Below are positions 8,360 to 16,283 of a stretch of 64,000 nt of DNA, piece after piece. Source of the stretch: Rhodospirillales bacterium 24-66-33. GTDB taxonomy: Bacteria > Pseudomonadota > Alphaproteobacteria > Reyranellales > Reyranellaceae. Positions within the stretch are counted from its first letter, which is position 1, and each line of letters begins with the position of its first letter. The stretch lies in assembly GCA_002281855.1 (NCBI GenBank), contig NCHQ01000002.1, positions 372,001 to 436,000 of the forward strand. The letters run 5' to 3'. The notes beneath the pieces are model-generated. The model did no database searches, had not been told where the DNA came from, and saw nothing but the letters and a program-made list of their open reading frames with translations. A program made the translations under genes and the position numbers.

Positions 8360-8914
8360 ATGATCAGGCGGCGCCACGCGCTGGCCGCCTGCGGCCTGCT
8401 GCTCGCCGCCCCCGGCGCGCACGCCCAACAGGTTCGATGGGCCGACTGGCTTGGTACCTACTCCGGGACGGCCCGCTTCTACCGCGCGCTCCCACTCGAG
8501 GACATCGTCCCGCCGCCCCCGTCGCCGAGGGAGGAATTCGGCGGCGGTACGCCCTTCGCGGTTGAGTTCGCGGTGCGCAGCGTCGACGACAGGCCGGCCA
8601 TCTGGCTGCGCATCGATGGCGGGCCGATGCAGACCGACGAGGTCGGCGAAACGATGTTCTTCGGCCCGGTGACGGACGGTGTGGCCTTGCTGCATTCGGC
8701 CGATGCGCGTGCGATGCCGCGTTCGGCGAGCCTGACGGTGCGGCCGAACCAGCTCGGGACGTCGGCGCTGTTCACCCACGCCGACGGCAGCTTCTGGCGG
8801 CGTTACTTCACCGCCACCTTCACGCCGGCGGGCGCCGACGTGATCCTCTGGGTCTTCGACGCCACCGGCACGCGGGCCCGCACCTGGCGCGGCTCGACGG
8901 TCCGTCGCGCCTGA
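8360..8914 (+). CDS. hypothetical secreted protein
   Basis: A 184-residue protein with a signal peptide RRRHALAACGLLLAAPGAHA ending near residue 22. The mature part begins QQVRWADWLGTYSG and appears to be all-beta, with repeated short hydrophobic strands; no catalytic motif is apparent. The DWLGTYSGTA opening recalls small lipocalin-like or calycin-like periplasmic proteins, but this is only a resemblance. It starts 13 bases after the PhyH gene and is probably cotranscribed with it. It converges on the citrate synthase gene, with three bases between stops. Confidence 0.7.
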   Translation: MIRRRHALAACGLLLAAPGAHAQQVRWADWLGTYSGTARFYRALPLEDIVPPPPSPREEFGGGTPFAVEFAVRSVDDRPAIWLRIDGGPMQTDEVGETMFFGPVTDGVALLHSADARAMPRSASLTVRPNQLGTSALFTHADGSFWRRYFTATFTPAGADVILWVFDATGTRARTWRGSTVRRA

Positions 8915-8917
8915 GGC

Positions 8918-10003
8918 TCAGGCCGGCCGTGGGCCGACGTAGATCGATTGCGGCCGGATCAGGCGCCCGCCCTTCTCCTGCTCGAAGATGTGCGCGCACC
9001 AGCCCGCCGCGCGACCGACGGCGAACAAGGCGGTGAACGCACTGCGCGGCATATCGAGCGCCTCCAGCAGCAGTGCCGTGTAGTATTCCACGTTGGTGTC
9101 GAGTCGCTGCTTCGGCTTGTGCTTGCGCAACGATGCAATCGCGCTGCGCTCGACCTCGACCGCGAAGGCCAGCCGGCCCGCGGTCTGCGGCAGTGTCGCC
9201 ACCGTGTTCTTCAATACGTCGGCCCGGGGATCGCGCTTCTTGTAGACGCGATGGCCGAAACCCATCAGCCGCGTTCCCTTGGCGAAGGCGTCGTCCAGCC
9301 ACGCCTCGGCGCGCTCGGGCGATCCGATCTCGTCGAACATGTCGAGCACCGGCCCGGGCGCCCCGCCATGCAGCGGCCCCTTCAGGGCGCAGAGCGCGGC
9401 CAGGACCGAGGAGATCAATCCGGCGCGTGTCGAGGCGACGACCCTCGCCGTGAAGGTCGACGCGTTGAAGCCATGATCGGTCACCGTCGCGAGGTAGGCG
9501 TCGAGCCCCTTCTCGAAGGCCTCGTCGGCGCGCCGGCCGCGGATCATGCGCAACAGATCCTGGGCCGTCGTCAGTGCCGGATCGGGCGCCAGGGCCGGCT
9601 TGGACTCGGCCGCTCGCAGCAGGGCGGCCAGGAAGACCGGGAGCGCACCACAGACCAGGTAGTGGTGCGGCATCGGATCCGAGTCGGCCAGCATGCCGAG
9701 GCCGACCCGCAGCCCCTCCACCGGGTTGAGCCCCGTGGCGGCCGTGAGCAGCTTCGGGACGTCCGCGAAGGCGCGCAAGCGGGCTGCCGCCAGTCCCGCC
9801 CGGACCGCACCTTCGTCGCCACCGCCCTCGGCGAAGCCTTCCCAGAGGAGCGCGGCGACGCCCTCGAAGCCGCGCGTCCGCACGAGGTCTTCGATCGCCT
9901 GGCCGCGGACGATCAGCCGGCCGGCCTCGCCGTCCACCTCGCTCATCACCGTGTCGGCCACGATCACGCCGTCGAGTCCGCTGTCCACCCGTGTCTGCAG
10001 CAT
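8918..10003 (-). CDS. citrate synthase family protein
   Basis: A 361-residue short-type citrate or 2-methylcitrate synthase. Conserved blocks are DHGFNASTFTARVVAST with a catalytic His, LKGPLHGGAP, GFGHRVYKKRDPRAD with the substrate His and Arg, and the C-terminal RLIRPQSIYVGP. All active-site residues seem present, so it should condense acetyl-CoA with a 2-oxo acid; whether oxaloacetate or another is used cannot be told. It is shorter than the ~430-residue hexameric GltA. It is transcribed away from a second, HTH-fused citrate synthase, suggesting that the latter regulates it. Confidence 0.87.
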   Translation of the reverse strand: MLQTRVDSGLDGVIVADTVMSEVDGEAGRLIVRGQAIEDLVRTRGFEGVAALLWEGFAEGGGDEGAVRAGLAAARLRAFADVPKLLTAATGLNPVEGLRVGLGMLADSDPMPHHYLVCGALPVFLAALLRAAESKPALAPDPALTTAQDLLRMIRGRRADEAFEKGLDAYLATVTDHGFNASTFTARVVASTRAGLISSVLAALCALKGPLHGGAPGPVLDMFDEIGSPERAEAWLDDAFAKGTRLMGFGHRVYKKRDPRADVLKNTVATLPQTAGRLAFAVEVERSAIASLRKHKPKQRLDTNVEYYTALLLEALDMPRSAFTALFAVGRAAGWCAHIFEQEKGGRLIRPQSIYVGPRPA

Positions 10004-10027
10004 CGCTAATCCCCTTGTTGAGTCGGG

Positions 10028-10066
10028 GTCAACATTCGATCCAGCCTATGTATTGTCAATATTGAC
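10028..10066. promoter_or_regulatory. operator-like palindrome between the divergent citrate synthase genes
   Basis: GTCAATATTGAC at 10055-10066 is a perfect 12-bp palindrome. A degenerate copy, GTCAACATTCGA (8 of 12 matches), lies at 10028-10039, 27 bases away. The palindrome contains TTGAC on both strands: read leftward it supplies TTGACA (10059-10054), a consensus -35 for the leftward gene. Read rightward, TTGTCA (10053-10058) and CATAAT (10077-10082) with an 18-base spacer form a good promoter overlapping the palindrome. A regulator bound here would act on both genes. Confidence 0.65.
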
Positions 10067-10082
10067 TGAATTAATCCATAAT
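10053..10082 (+). promoter_or_regulatory. promoter of the HTH-citrate synthase gene
   Basis: TTGTCA at 10053-10058, 18-base spacer, CATAAT at 10077-10082. The expected start of transcription is at or within a base or two of the ATG at 10088, and there is no Shine-Dalgarno sequence, so the transcript may be leaderless. Confidence 0.5.
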
Positions 10083-10087
10083 AAGAA

Positions 10088-11293
10088 ATGGCAACGGAAT
10101 GGCTGAGCTCGAAGGAGGCGGCGCGACGGCTCGGCGTCTCGGCCGCAACTCTCTACGCCTATGTGAGCCGCGGCCTGCTGCGTTCCGAGGGCACGGACGG
10201 CCAGCGCGAGCGGCGCTACCGGGCCGACGATGTCGCCCAGCTCAAGCGGCGCCGCGATGTCGGCCGCAAGGCCGAATCGATTGCCGCCAACGCGCTCGAC
10301 TTCGGCACGCCGGTTCTGGAGTCTTCGCTCACGCTGATCGAGAACGGCCGCCTCTTCTATCGCGGCCAGGACGCGGCGCGGCTGGCGCGCAACAGCTCGC
10401 TGGAACAGGTCGCGCAACTTCTCTGGGATTGCGACGACCGCCCCTTCGCCCCCCGCAACCTGCCGCCGATGTCGGCCGCCCTGCGCGGCGCCTGGCAGGC
10501 TGCCTCCGCCCTGCCGCCCGTCGATGCCTGCCTCGTGCTGCTGCCGGCGGCATCGCGCTGGGATCATCCGAGTTGGGTCGAGGATCGCACCGCCATGCTG
10601 GAGACCGGGGCGCGGATCCTGCGGCTGCTGGCGGCGGCGGTGACCGGCCAGCCGCTCTCCGACCGGCCGATCCACGAGCAGGTGGCCGCGGCCTGGAACG
10701 TCCCGCCCGAGCGCGCGCCGCTGATCCGCGCCGCGCTCGTCCTGTCGGCCGATCACGAGTTCAACGCGTCGGCCTTCGCCGCCCGCGTCGTCGCCTCGAC
10801 GGGCGCCAATCTCTATGCCTCGACGATGGCGGGTCTGGTCGCGATCAACGGCCCGCGTCACGGTGGCCTGACGCGCCGCGTGGCGGCTCTCCTCGCCGAT
10901 CTTGCGGAAGCGCCCGACATTGACGCCGAGATCGCACGCCGGGTGAGAGAGCGAGTCTACATCCCGGGTTTCGGTCACCCGCTCTATCCAGATGGTGACA
11001 TTCGGGCCGTCGCCCTTTTCGCGATGATGCGCGAGCTCGTCCCCGGCTCAGCCGAGCTGGCCTTCGCCGAACGCGTGGCAAGAGCCGTCGAGCAGCAGAT
11101 CGACCGAAAGCCGAACGTCGATTTCGCGACCGTGACCCTGGCGCGCGTCCTCGACCTGCCGAAGGAGTCCGCACTGGCCCTGTTCCTGCTCGGCAGGACC
11201 GTCGGATGGATCGCGCATGCCATCGAGCAAGCCGCACACGGTGCGCTGATTCGCCCGCGTGCGCGCTATACCGGGCCGCGCCCGCCGGCCTGA
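10088..11293 (+). CDS. citrate synthase family protein with N-terminal MerR-type HTH domain
   Basis: A 401-residue fusion. Residues ~4-55 form a MerR/excisionase-type helix-turn-helix (LSSKEAARRLGVSAATLYAY, then a wing ending RYRADDVAQLKRR). Residues ~75-401 form a citrate synthase domain with DHEFNASAFAARVVAST, INGPRHGGLTRR, GFGHPLYPDGDIRA and IRPRARYTGP. The usual GHRVY is GHPLY here, so an Arg is replaced by Pro, while the downstream DxR Arg is kept. It is either an enzyme with a DNA-binding module or a metabolite-sensing repressor built on an enzyme. Its position beside, and divergent from, an ordinary citrate synthase and a palindrome favours a local regulator (inference). Confidence 0.85.
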   Translation: MATEWLSSKEAARRLGVSAATLYAYVSRGLLRSEGTDGQRERRYRADDVAQLKRRRDVGRKAESIAANALDFGTPVLESSLTLIENGRLFYRGQDAARLARNSSLEQVAQLLWDCDDRPFAPRNLPPMSAALRGAWQAASALPPVDACLVLLPAASRWDHPSWVEDRTAMLETGARILRLLAAAVTGQPLSDRPIHEQVAAAWNVPPERAPLIRAALVLSADHEFNASAFAARVVASTGANLYASTMAGLVAINGPRHGGLTRRVAALLADLAEAPDIDAEIARRVRERVYIPGFGHPLYPDGDIRAVALFAMMRELVPGSAELAFAERVARAVEQQIDRKPNVDFATVTLARVLDLPKESALALFLLGRTVGWIAHAIEQAAHGALIRPRARYTGPRPPA

Positions 11294-11367
11294 ATCGAAG
11301 CTTGTCGGTTATCCACCAAAACGCTTCCTTGCGAGCGCCGTACGTGCGTGCTTAACGTCGCGCTTTA

Positions 11368-12333
11368 GTGACAAACAATCGCGCGGGCGTGCCGAGGTTG
11401 CCCCACCTTCTCGGCATCGAAGGTCTTTCGCCTGAAACGATTTCGGGCTTGCTCGACCTATCTGAAACCTACATCGACCAGAACAGGTCCGTGGACAAAC
11501 GGCGCGACAGGCTCGCCGGCCGGACGATCATGAACCTGTTCTTCGAGAACTCGACGCGCACGCGGACGAGCTTCGAGGTCGCCGCCAAGCGGCTGGGGGC
11601 CGACGTCATCAACATGGATGTCGCCACCTCCTCTGTGCGCAAGGGCGAAACCCTGCTCGATACGGCGATGACGCTGAACGCCATGCGGCCCGACGCCATC
11701 GTCGTGCGCCATCACGAATCCGGTGCCGTCAATCTTCTGTCTCAGAAGGTCAATTGCGCCGTCATCAACGCCGGTGACGGCCAGCACGAGCATCCGACCC
11801 AGGCTCTGCTCGACGCGCTGACCATCCGACGACGACGCGGCAGCCTCGAAGGCCTTCTCGTGGCGATCTGCGGCGACATCATGCACAGCCGCGTGGCGCG
11901 CTCGAACATCCACCTTCTGCAGATCATGGGCGCCCGCGTGCGCGTGGTCGGACCGCCGACCCTGATGCCGACCGACGTCGAGAAAATGGGCGTCGAGGTT
12001 CACTACAACATGAAGAGCGGCCTGAAGGACGTCGACATCGTCATGATGCTGCGGCTGCAGACTGAACGGATGCAGGGCTCGTTCGTCCCCTCGATCAGCG
12101 AGTACTTCCATTTCTTCGGCCTCGATCGCGCCAAGCTGCAATACGCCAAGCCCGACGCGCTGATCATGCATCCCGGCCCGATGAACCGCGGCGTCGAGAT
12201 CGACTCGGAAGTCGCCGACGATCTCGACCGTAGCGTCATCCATGAACAGGTCGAAATGGGCGTTACCGTTCGCATGGCCTGCCTCGATGCGCTGATCGGC
12301 GGACAGCGCAACCAGTTCGGGAACCTCGCATGA
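11368..12333 (+). CDS. pyrB: aspartate carbamoyltransferase catalytic subunit
   Basis: A 321-residue ATCase that makes N-carbamoyl-aspartate in de novo pyrimidine synthesis. It shows the carbamoyl-phosphate site [13 protein letters not shown], the HPTQALLDA block, and MHPGPMNRG near the end. The start is GTG at 11368. No pyrI regulatory gene is present; instead the pyrC-like gene overlaps its stop by four bases (ATGA), typical of the ATCase/pseudo-dihydroorotase class. There is no clear ribosome-binding site; a weak promoter TTGCGA (11329-11334), 16 bases, CTTAAC (11351-11356) would give a nearly leaderless message. Confidence 0.95.
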   Translation: MTNNRAGVPRLPHLLGIEGLSPETISGLLDLSETYIDQNRSVDKRRDRLAGRTIMNLFFENSTRTRTSFEVAAKRLGADVINMDVATSSVRKGETLLDTAMTLNAMRPDAIVVRHHESGAVNLLSQKVNCAVINAGDGQHEHPTQALLDALTIRRRRGSLEGLLVAICGDIMHSRVARSNIHLLQIMGARVRVVGPPTLMPTDVEKMGVEVHYNMKSGLKDVDIVMMLRLQTERMQGSFVPSISEYFHFFGLDRAKLQYAKPDALIMHPGPMNRGVEIDSEVADDLDRSVIHEQVEMGVTVRMACLDALIGGQRNQFGNLA

Positions 12334-13679
12334 GCGGCAAGATCGACAAGGGCGCGCCGCCGCATGCCGGCTCGACCGCCTATATCAACGCCCGCATCGT
12401 CGACCCGACCGGCAATGCCGAATATCTCGGCGCCGTCCTGATCAGCGACGGCAAGATCGCCGACTTCGGTCCCAACCTCTTCGCCTCCGGCGCTCCCTAC
12501 GGCATCCAGTCGGTCGACTGCCGCGGCTACTATCTCGCGCCCGGCCTCGTCGACACGCGCGTGCACACGGGCGAGCCCGGCGAGGAGCACAAGGAGACGC
12601 TGGAAAGCGCAGGCACCGCCGCGGCGGTCGGCGGCATCACCTCGATGGTGCTGCTGCCCGACACCGAGCCGCCGTTTGACGACGCCTCGCTGATCGAGTT
12701 CGTGGCGCGCCGTGCCCGTCAGGTGAAGCTCGCCAACATGTACGCCTACGGCGCGCTGACCGTGGGCCTCGAAGGCAAGGAACTCGCGGAGATCGGCCTG
12801 CTGGCCGAGGCCGGCGCCGTGGCCTTCACCGATGCGGACCATGCCGTGGCCAATGCCCAGGTCATGCGCCGCGCCCTCTACTACGCCAAGACCTTCGATG
12901 CGCTGATCGTCCACCTGCCGCAGGAACCGGCGCTGTCCGGCGGCACCATGACCAGCGGCGCGACGGCGACGCGGCTCGGCCTGTCCGGCTGCCCGCCGCT
13001 GGCCGAGGTGATGATGGTCGAACGCGACATCAGGCTCGCCGAGATGACCGGCGGCCGCATGCATCTCACCAAGATCTCGACCGCGGAATCGGTCGAGGTG
13101 ATCGCCGCCGCCAAGGCGCGTGGCCTCCGGATCACCTGCGATACGGCGGCGCCCTACTTTGCGCTGAACGATCTTGCCGTCGGCGACTATCGTACCTTCG
13201 GCAAGCTGGTGCCGCCCCTGCGCGCGGAAAAGGATCGGCTGGCCGTCGTCGAAGGACTGAAGGACGGCACGATCGACGCGATCGTCTCCGACCATCGGCC
13301 GCAGGACCAGGACAGCAAGCGCGTGCCCTTCGCCCAGGCGGAGCCGGGCGGCATCGGGCTCGAGACCCTGCTGCCGATCTCGCTCGAACTGGTGCACGGC
13401 GGACATCTCACCCTGCCGCGGCTGTTCCAGCTCCTCTCGTCCAAGCCGGCGTCGCTGTTCGGCCTGCCGGCCGGCAGGCTGGCCAAGGGCGCCCCGGCGG
13501 ATCTGGTCCTGTTCGATGCCGACTATGCCTGGAAGATCGATCGCGACGATCTCTGGAGCAAGACCAAGAACTCGCCGTTCGACGAACGCCCGGTGCAGGG
13601 CCGCGTCCTGGCAACGATCGTCGGCGGGCGGACGATCTATCGCGACGACAGTTTCACGACGGCGGCCGCTTTCGCCTGA
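12330..13679 (+). CDS. pyrC: dihydroorotase-like protein PyrC', probably noncatalytic
   Basis: A 449-residue amidohydrolase-fold protein of the PyrC family, but its metal site is degenerate. The HxH motif is D75-T-R-V-H79, with Arg77 in place of the first His. The HxCH motif reads H245-L-T-K248, with Lys for the second His. The PHH block reads P275-Y-F. Only the Asp of SDHRPQ (Asp321) is kept. This matches PyrC' of the Pseudomonas-type ATCase complex, where the protein is structural and an active dihydroorotase is encoded elsewhere (established for that class; inferred here). Overlap with pyrB supports cotranslation. Confidence 0.88.
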   Translation: MSGKIDKGAPPHAGSTAYINARIVDPTGNAEYLGAVLISDGKIADFGPNLFASGAPYGIQSVDCRGYYLAPGLVDTRVHTGEPGEEHKETLESAGTAAAVGGITSMVLLPDTEPPFDDASLIEFVARRARQVKLANMYAYGALTVGLEGKELAEIGLLAEAGAVAFTDADHAVANAQVMRRALYYAKTFDALIVHLPQEPALSGGTMTSGATATRLGLSGCPPLAEVMMVERDIRLAEMTGGRMHLTKISTAESVEVIAAAKARGLRITCDTAAPYFALNDLAVGDYRTFGKLVPPLRAEKDRLAVVEGLKDGTIDAIVSDHRPQDQDSKRVPFAQAEPGGIGLETLLPISLELVHGGHLTLPRLFQLLSSKPASLFGLPAGRLAKGAPADLVLFDADYAWKIDRDDLWSKTKNSPFDERPVQGRVLATIVGGRTIYRDDSFTTAAAFA

Positions 13680-13740
13680 CGACCGCCTTCAATCGGCCAT
13701 TTGGTCTGATATGGTCGTATCGTCTTTCAACGGGGAACCG

Positions 13741-14544
13741 ATGATGCTCCGGCACTCACTTCTACTCGGCGTCGCCTCCGTCGCGCTCGCCGGCACCGCC
13801 CAGGCCCAGCAGCGTGGTGGGTCGCGCGACGACCTGCTGGATGCGTTGACGCGCCATATCCAGATCTGCAGCGAGATCACCGAAACCCAGGCGCGGCTGT
13901 CCTGCTACGACCGCCTGCAGACCCAGGTCGGCGGCGTGCAGGCTCCGGCCGCGGCGCCCGCGGCGGCAGCTTCCGCTCCGACGCCGACGCCCCTGCAGCC
14001 GACACCGACTCCCCTGTCGCCGATGCCGAGCACCGGCTCCTCGATCAGCGCCGCGCCTCTGACGCCGCAGCCGCTGGCCGTGCCTGGGGGCGGCACTGCA
14101 ACCTTGGGCAGCCCGCAGCCGCTCGGCGCGCCCGCATCCTCCGGACCGGCGCCCTACGATCCCAACGCGGCGTTCGATCCCAGCCAGTCCACCTACCGGC
14201 CGCCGGAGGCCATGGGTCCGAAGCCGCAGCCGCAGGCCCGCCGCAGCGGCCCGCGTCCGGTGCCGAACTTCGCCACGCCGCAGCCGCTGGTCACCATCGG
14301 CGCCAACAACCTGACCTACGGCCCGTCGCGCTACTGGCAGGTCACGATCGTGCTGAAATCCAACATCCAGCGTGCGGTCGAGACCCAGGCGGTCTGCACC
14401 TTCATGAACGGCAGTCGCGCGCTGGAGGATGCCTATTACGGCCCGGTGTTGATCCAGCCCGGCGAGCAGATCTCGACAGAGCTGATCGGGCCGCCGACCA
14501 CGGCATACGTCGATTCGACGAACTGCAGGCTGCTCAGCCCGTAG
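13741..14544 (+). CDS. hypothetical secreted Pro/Ala-rich protein
   Basis: A 267-residue exported protein of unknown function. The signal peptide covers about residues 1-20 (GTAQA). A short N-terminal helical module contains HIQICSEITETQARLSCYDR, a two-Cys pattern (C...ARLxCYD) that recurs in many secreted proteobacterial proteins. About 110 residues of low-complexity Pro, Thr and Ala follow. The C-terminal ~90 residues form a probable beta domain with two Cys (TQAVCTF and TNCRLLSP). The ATG at 13741 has GGGGAA seven bases upstream. It lies between pyrC and plsY, which are neighbours in many alphaproteobacteria. Confidence 0.72.
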   Translation: MMLRHSLLLGVASVALAGTAQAQQRGGSRDDLLDALTRHIQICSEITETQARLSCYDRLQTQVGGVQAPAAAPAAAASAPTPTPLQPTPTPLSPMPSTGSSISAAPLTPQPLAVPGGGTATLGSPQPLGAPASSGPAPYDPNAAFDPSQSTYRPPEAMGPKPQPQARRSGPRPVPNFATPQPLVTIGANNLTYGPSRYWQVTIVLKSNIQRAVETQAVCTFMNGSRALEDAYYGPVLIQPGEQISTELIGPPTTAYVDSTNCRLLSP

Positions 14545-14553
14545 GTCTCGGCG

Positions 14554-15162
14554 ATGATCTCGACCCTGATCCTGATGGCCGGCCCGTTCCTGATGGGCTA
14601 CCTGATGGGCTCGATCCCCTTCGGGCTGCTGCTGACGCGCGCCGCGGGGTTGGGCGACATCCGCAACGTCGGCTCCGGCAATATCGGCGCCACCAACGTG
14701 CTGCGTACCGGCCGGAAGGGACTGGCCGCCGCGACCCTGCTCTTCGATGCGCTGAAGGGCGTGGTGGCCGTTCTGATCGCCGACCAGGTGGGTCAGCTTC
14801 CCGCCGTCGCCGCTGCCGCGGGCGCCGTGCTGGGCCACATGTTCCCGGTCTGGCTGGGCTTCAAGGGCGGCAAGGGCGTCGCCACGACGCTCGGCGTCAT
14901 GTGGGGCCTGTCCTGGCCGGTCGGCGCGATTGCCTGCGCCGCCTGGCTACTGCTCGCCGCCGCCTTCCGCTACTCCTCGCTGGCCGCGCTGCTCAGCGTC
15001 GTGGTCGCCGCGATCGCCGCCTGGTTCCTCACCGATCCGCGCGCCGCAATGCTGCTCACGCTTCTCGTGCCGCTCGTCTGGGTGCGCCACCACGAGAACA
15101 TCGCGCGCCTGCTGAACGGCACGGAGTCCAAGATCGGCCAGGGCAAGAAGCAGGCCGCCTGA
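14554..15162 (+). CDS. plsY: acyl-phosphate glycerol-3-phosphate acyltransferase PlsY
   Basis: A 202-residue integral membrane enzyme that transfers acyl groups from acyl-phosphate to glycerol-3-phosphate, the first step of phospholipid synthesis. The three PlsY motifs are visible: [26 protein letters not shown] with FDALKG, and [19 protein letters not shown]. It has about five hydrophobic helices. It starts nine bases after the secreted protein gene. Its TGA stop abuts the stop of the convergent binding-protein gene with no base between (TGATCA). Confidence 0.95.
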   Translation: MISTLILMAGPFLMGYLMGSIPFGLLLTRAAGLGDIRNVGSGNIGATNVLRTGRKGLAAATLLFDALKGVVAVLIADQVGQLPAVAAAAGAVLGHMFPVWLGFKGGKGVATTLGVMWGLSWPVGAIACAAWLLLAAAFRYSSLAALLSVVVAAIAAWFLTDPRAAMLLTLLVPLVWVRHHENIARLLNGTESKIGQGKKQAA

Positions 15163-16176
15163 TCACTTGCGGGCGGCCTTGCCCTCGTAGCGCTTCGTCC
15201 ACTCGCTGAGGATACGCGCCCGGTTTTCCGAGGCCCAGGCGAAGTCGTTCCTGATCATCGACTGGGCAACGCCCGCCGGATAGTCGGGGATGGTGCTGGC
15301 GATGCCGGCAATCGCGACCTGGCTGACGAACGACGCATAGAGCTCGTTGGCGCGCCGGCTGGCCGCGTAGTCCATGAGGCGGCGCGCCGCCTCCGGCTTC
15401 TTGGTGCCGCGCAGGATGGCGGCCGCATCCATGTCCCAGCCGCCGCCTTCCTTCATCATGAGTCCCTCGATCGGCGCCCCCTTCTGGCGGGCGCTGGCCG
15501 CCGCGAGCTCGTAGGAGATGCCGACAGGGAACTCGCCTGACGCTGCCTGGCGGCAGGGCCTCGTGCCGGAATGTTCGTAGACCGCGATGTTGTCATGGAG
15601 CTTGTCCATGAACGCCCAGGCCTTGTCCTCGCCGAACATCTGGATCCACGCCGAGACGTGGAAAAAGCCCGTCCCCGACGAGGCCGGATGCGGCATGGTG
15701 AGTTTGCCCTTGAAGCGCGGGTCCAGCAGATCGAACCAGGATTGCGGCTTCGGCAGCGAGAGTTTCCCCGCCTCGATGGTGTTGAAGCAGACGGCCGCAA
15801 CCCAGGCTTCCATGCCGACCCAGGCGGGCGGATTGGCGGGATCGCGGAAAGCAGGCTTGATCGCCGCCAGGTTCTTCGGCGCATAGGGTTCGAGCAGGCC
15901 GCGCTGATCCAGCAGCAGCATCGAGGTGACCGCCAGCCCCCAGATCGCATCGCCGCGCTGCTGTCCTTGCTCGGCCAGGATCTTCGCCGTGACGACGCCC
16001 GTCGAATCGCGGTTCCACTGGATCTCGATATCCGGGTTCTCGGCCTCGAACGTCTTCTTGAAGTCGTTGAGGTTCTCGATCTCGAGGGTCGAATAGACCG
16101 CGAGGCGCGTGCGGTCCTGCGCCGTCGCCGCCGAAGCCGCAAGCACACCCACAATCGCTGCCCACCATCTCGTCAT
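15163..16176 (-). CDS. periplasmic ABC-type substrate-binding protein, 2-aminoethylphosphonate-type
   Basis: A 337-residue periplasmic binding protein with a signal peptide (residues ~1-19, SAATA). The mature start RLAVYSTLEIENLNDFKKTF and the block WNRDSTGVVTAKILAE resemble PhnS-type 2-aminoethylphosphonate binding proteins and the related Fe(III)-binding family. WGLAVTSMLLLDQRGLLEPY also fits PhnS. I favour the ATG at 16176 (GAGGGAATC upstream) over 16224. No permease or ATPase gene is adjacent, so it is an orphan component in this window. The ligand assignment is from family resemblance only. Confidence 0.75.
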   Translation of the reverse strand: MTRWWAAIVGVLAASAATAQDRTRLAVYSTLEIENLNDFKKTFEAENPDIEIQWNRDSTGVVTAKILAEQGQQRGDAIWGLAVTSMLLLDQRGLLEPYAPKNLAAIKPAFRDPANPPAWVGMEAWVAAVCFNTIEAGKLSLPKPQSWFDLLDPRFKGKLTMPHPASSGTGFFHVSAWIQMFGEDKAWAFMDKLHDNIAVYEHSGTRPCRQAASGEFPVGISYELAAASARQKGAPIEGLMMKEGGGWDMDAAAILRGTKKPEAARRLMDYAASRRANELYASFVSQVAIAGIASTIPDYPAGVAQSMIRNDFAWASENRARILSEWTKRYEGKAARK

Positions 16177-16283
16177 CGCCGATTCCCTCGCAACCACCGC
16201 CGAGAGCAGGCTCCCGGGCCACATGGCTCATATATCCATCCGGCCGGTGCAGGTCGCCGCCATTCCTGTCATAGCAGCGGCGC

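Noticed and set aside
7412..8779. N-terminal extension of the TIGR02466-like oxygenase
   Set aside because: The extension runs antisense through the PhyH and secreted-protein genes; the oxygenase has a natural start at 7411.
13916..14270. Tandem repeat in the secreted Pro-rich protein gene
   Set aside because: The region is low-complexity (Pro, Thr, Ala) but has no regular repeat unit at DNA level.
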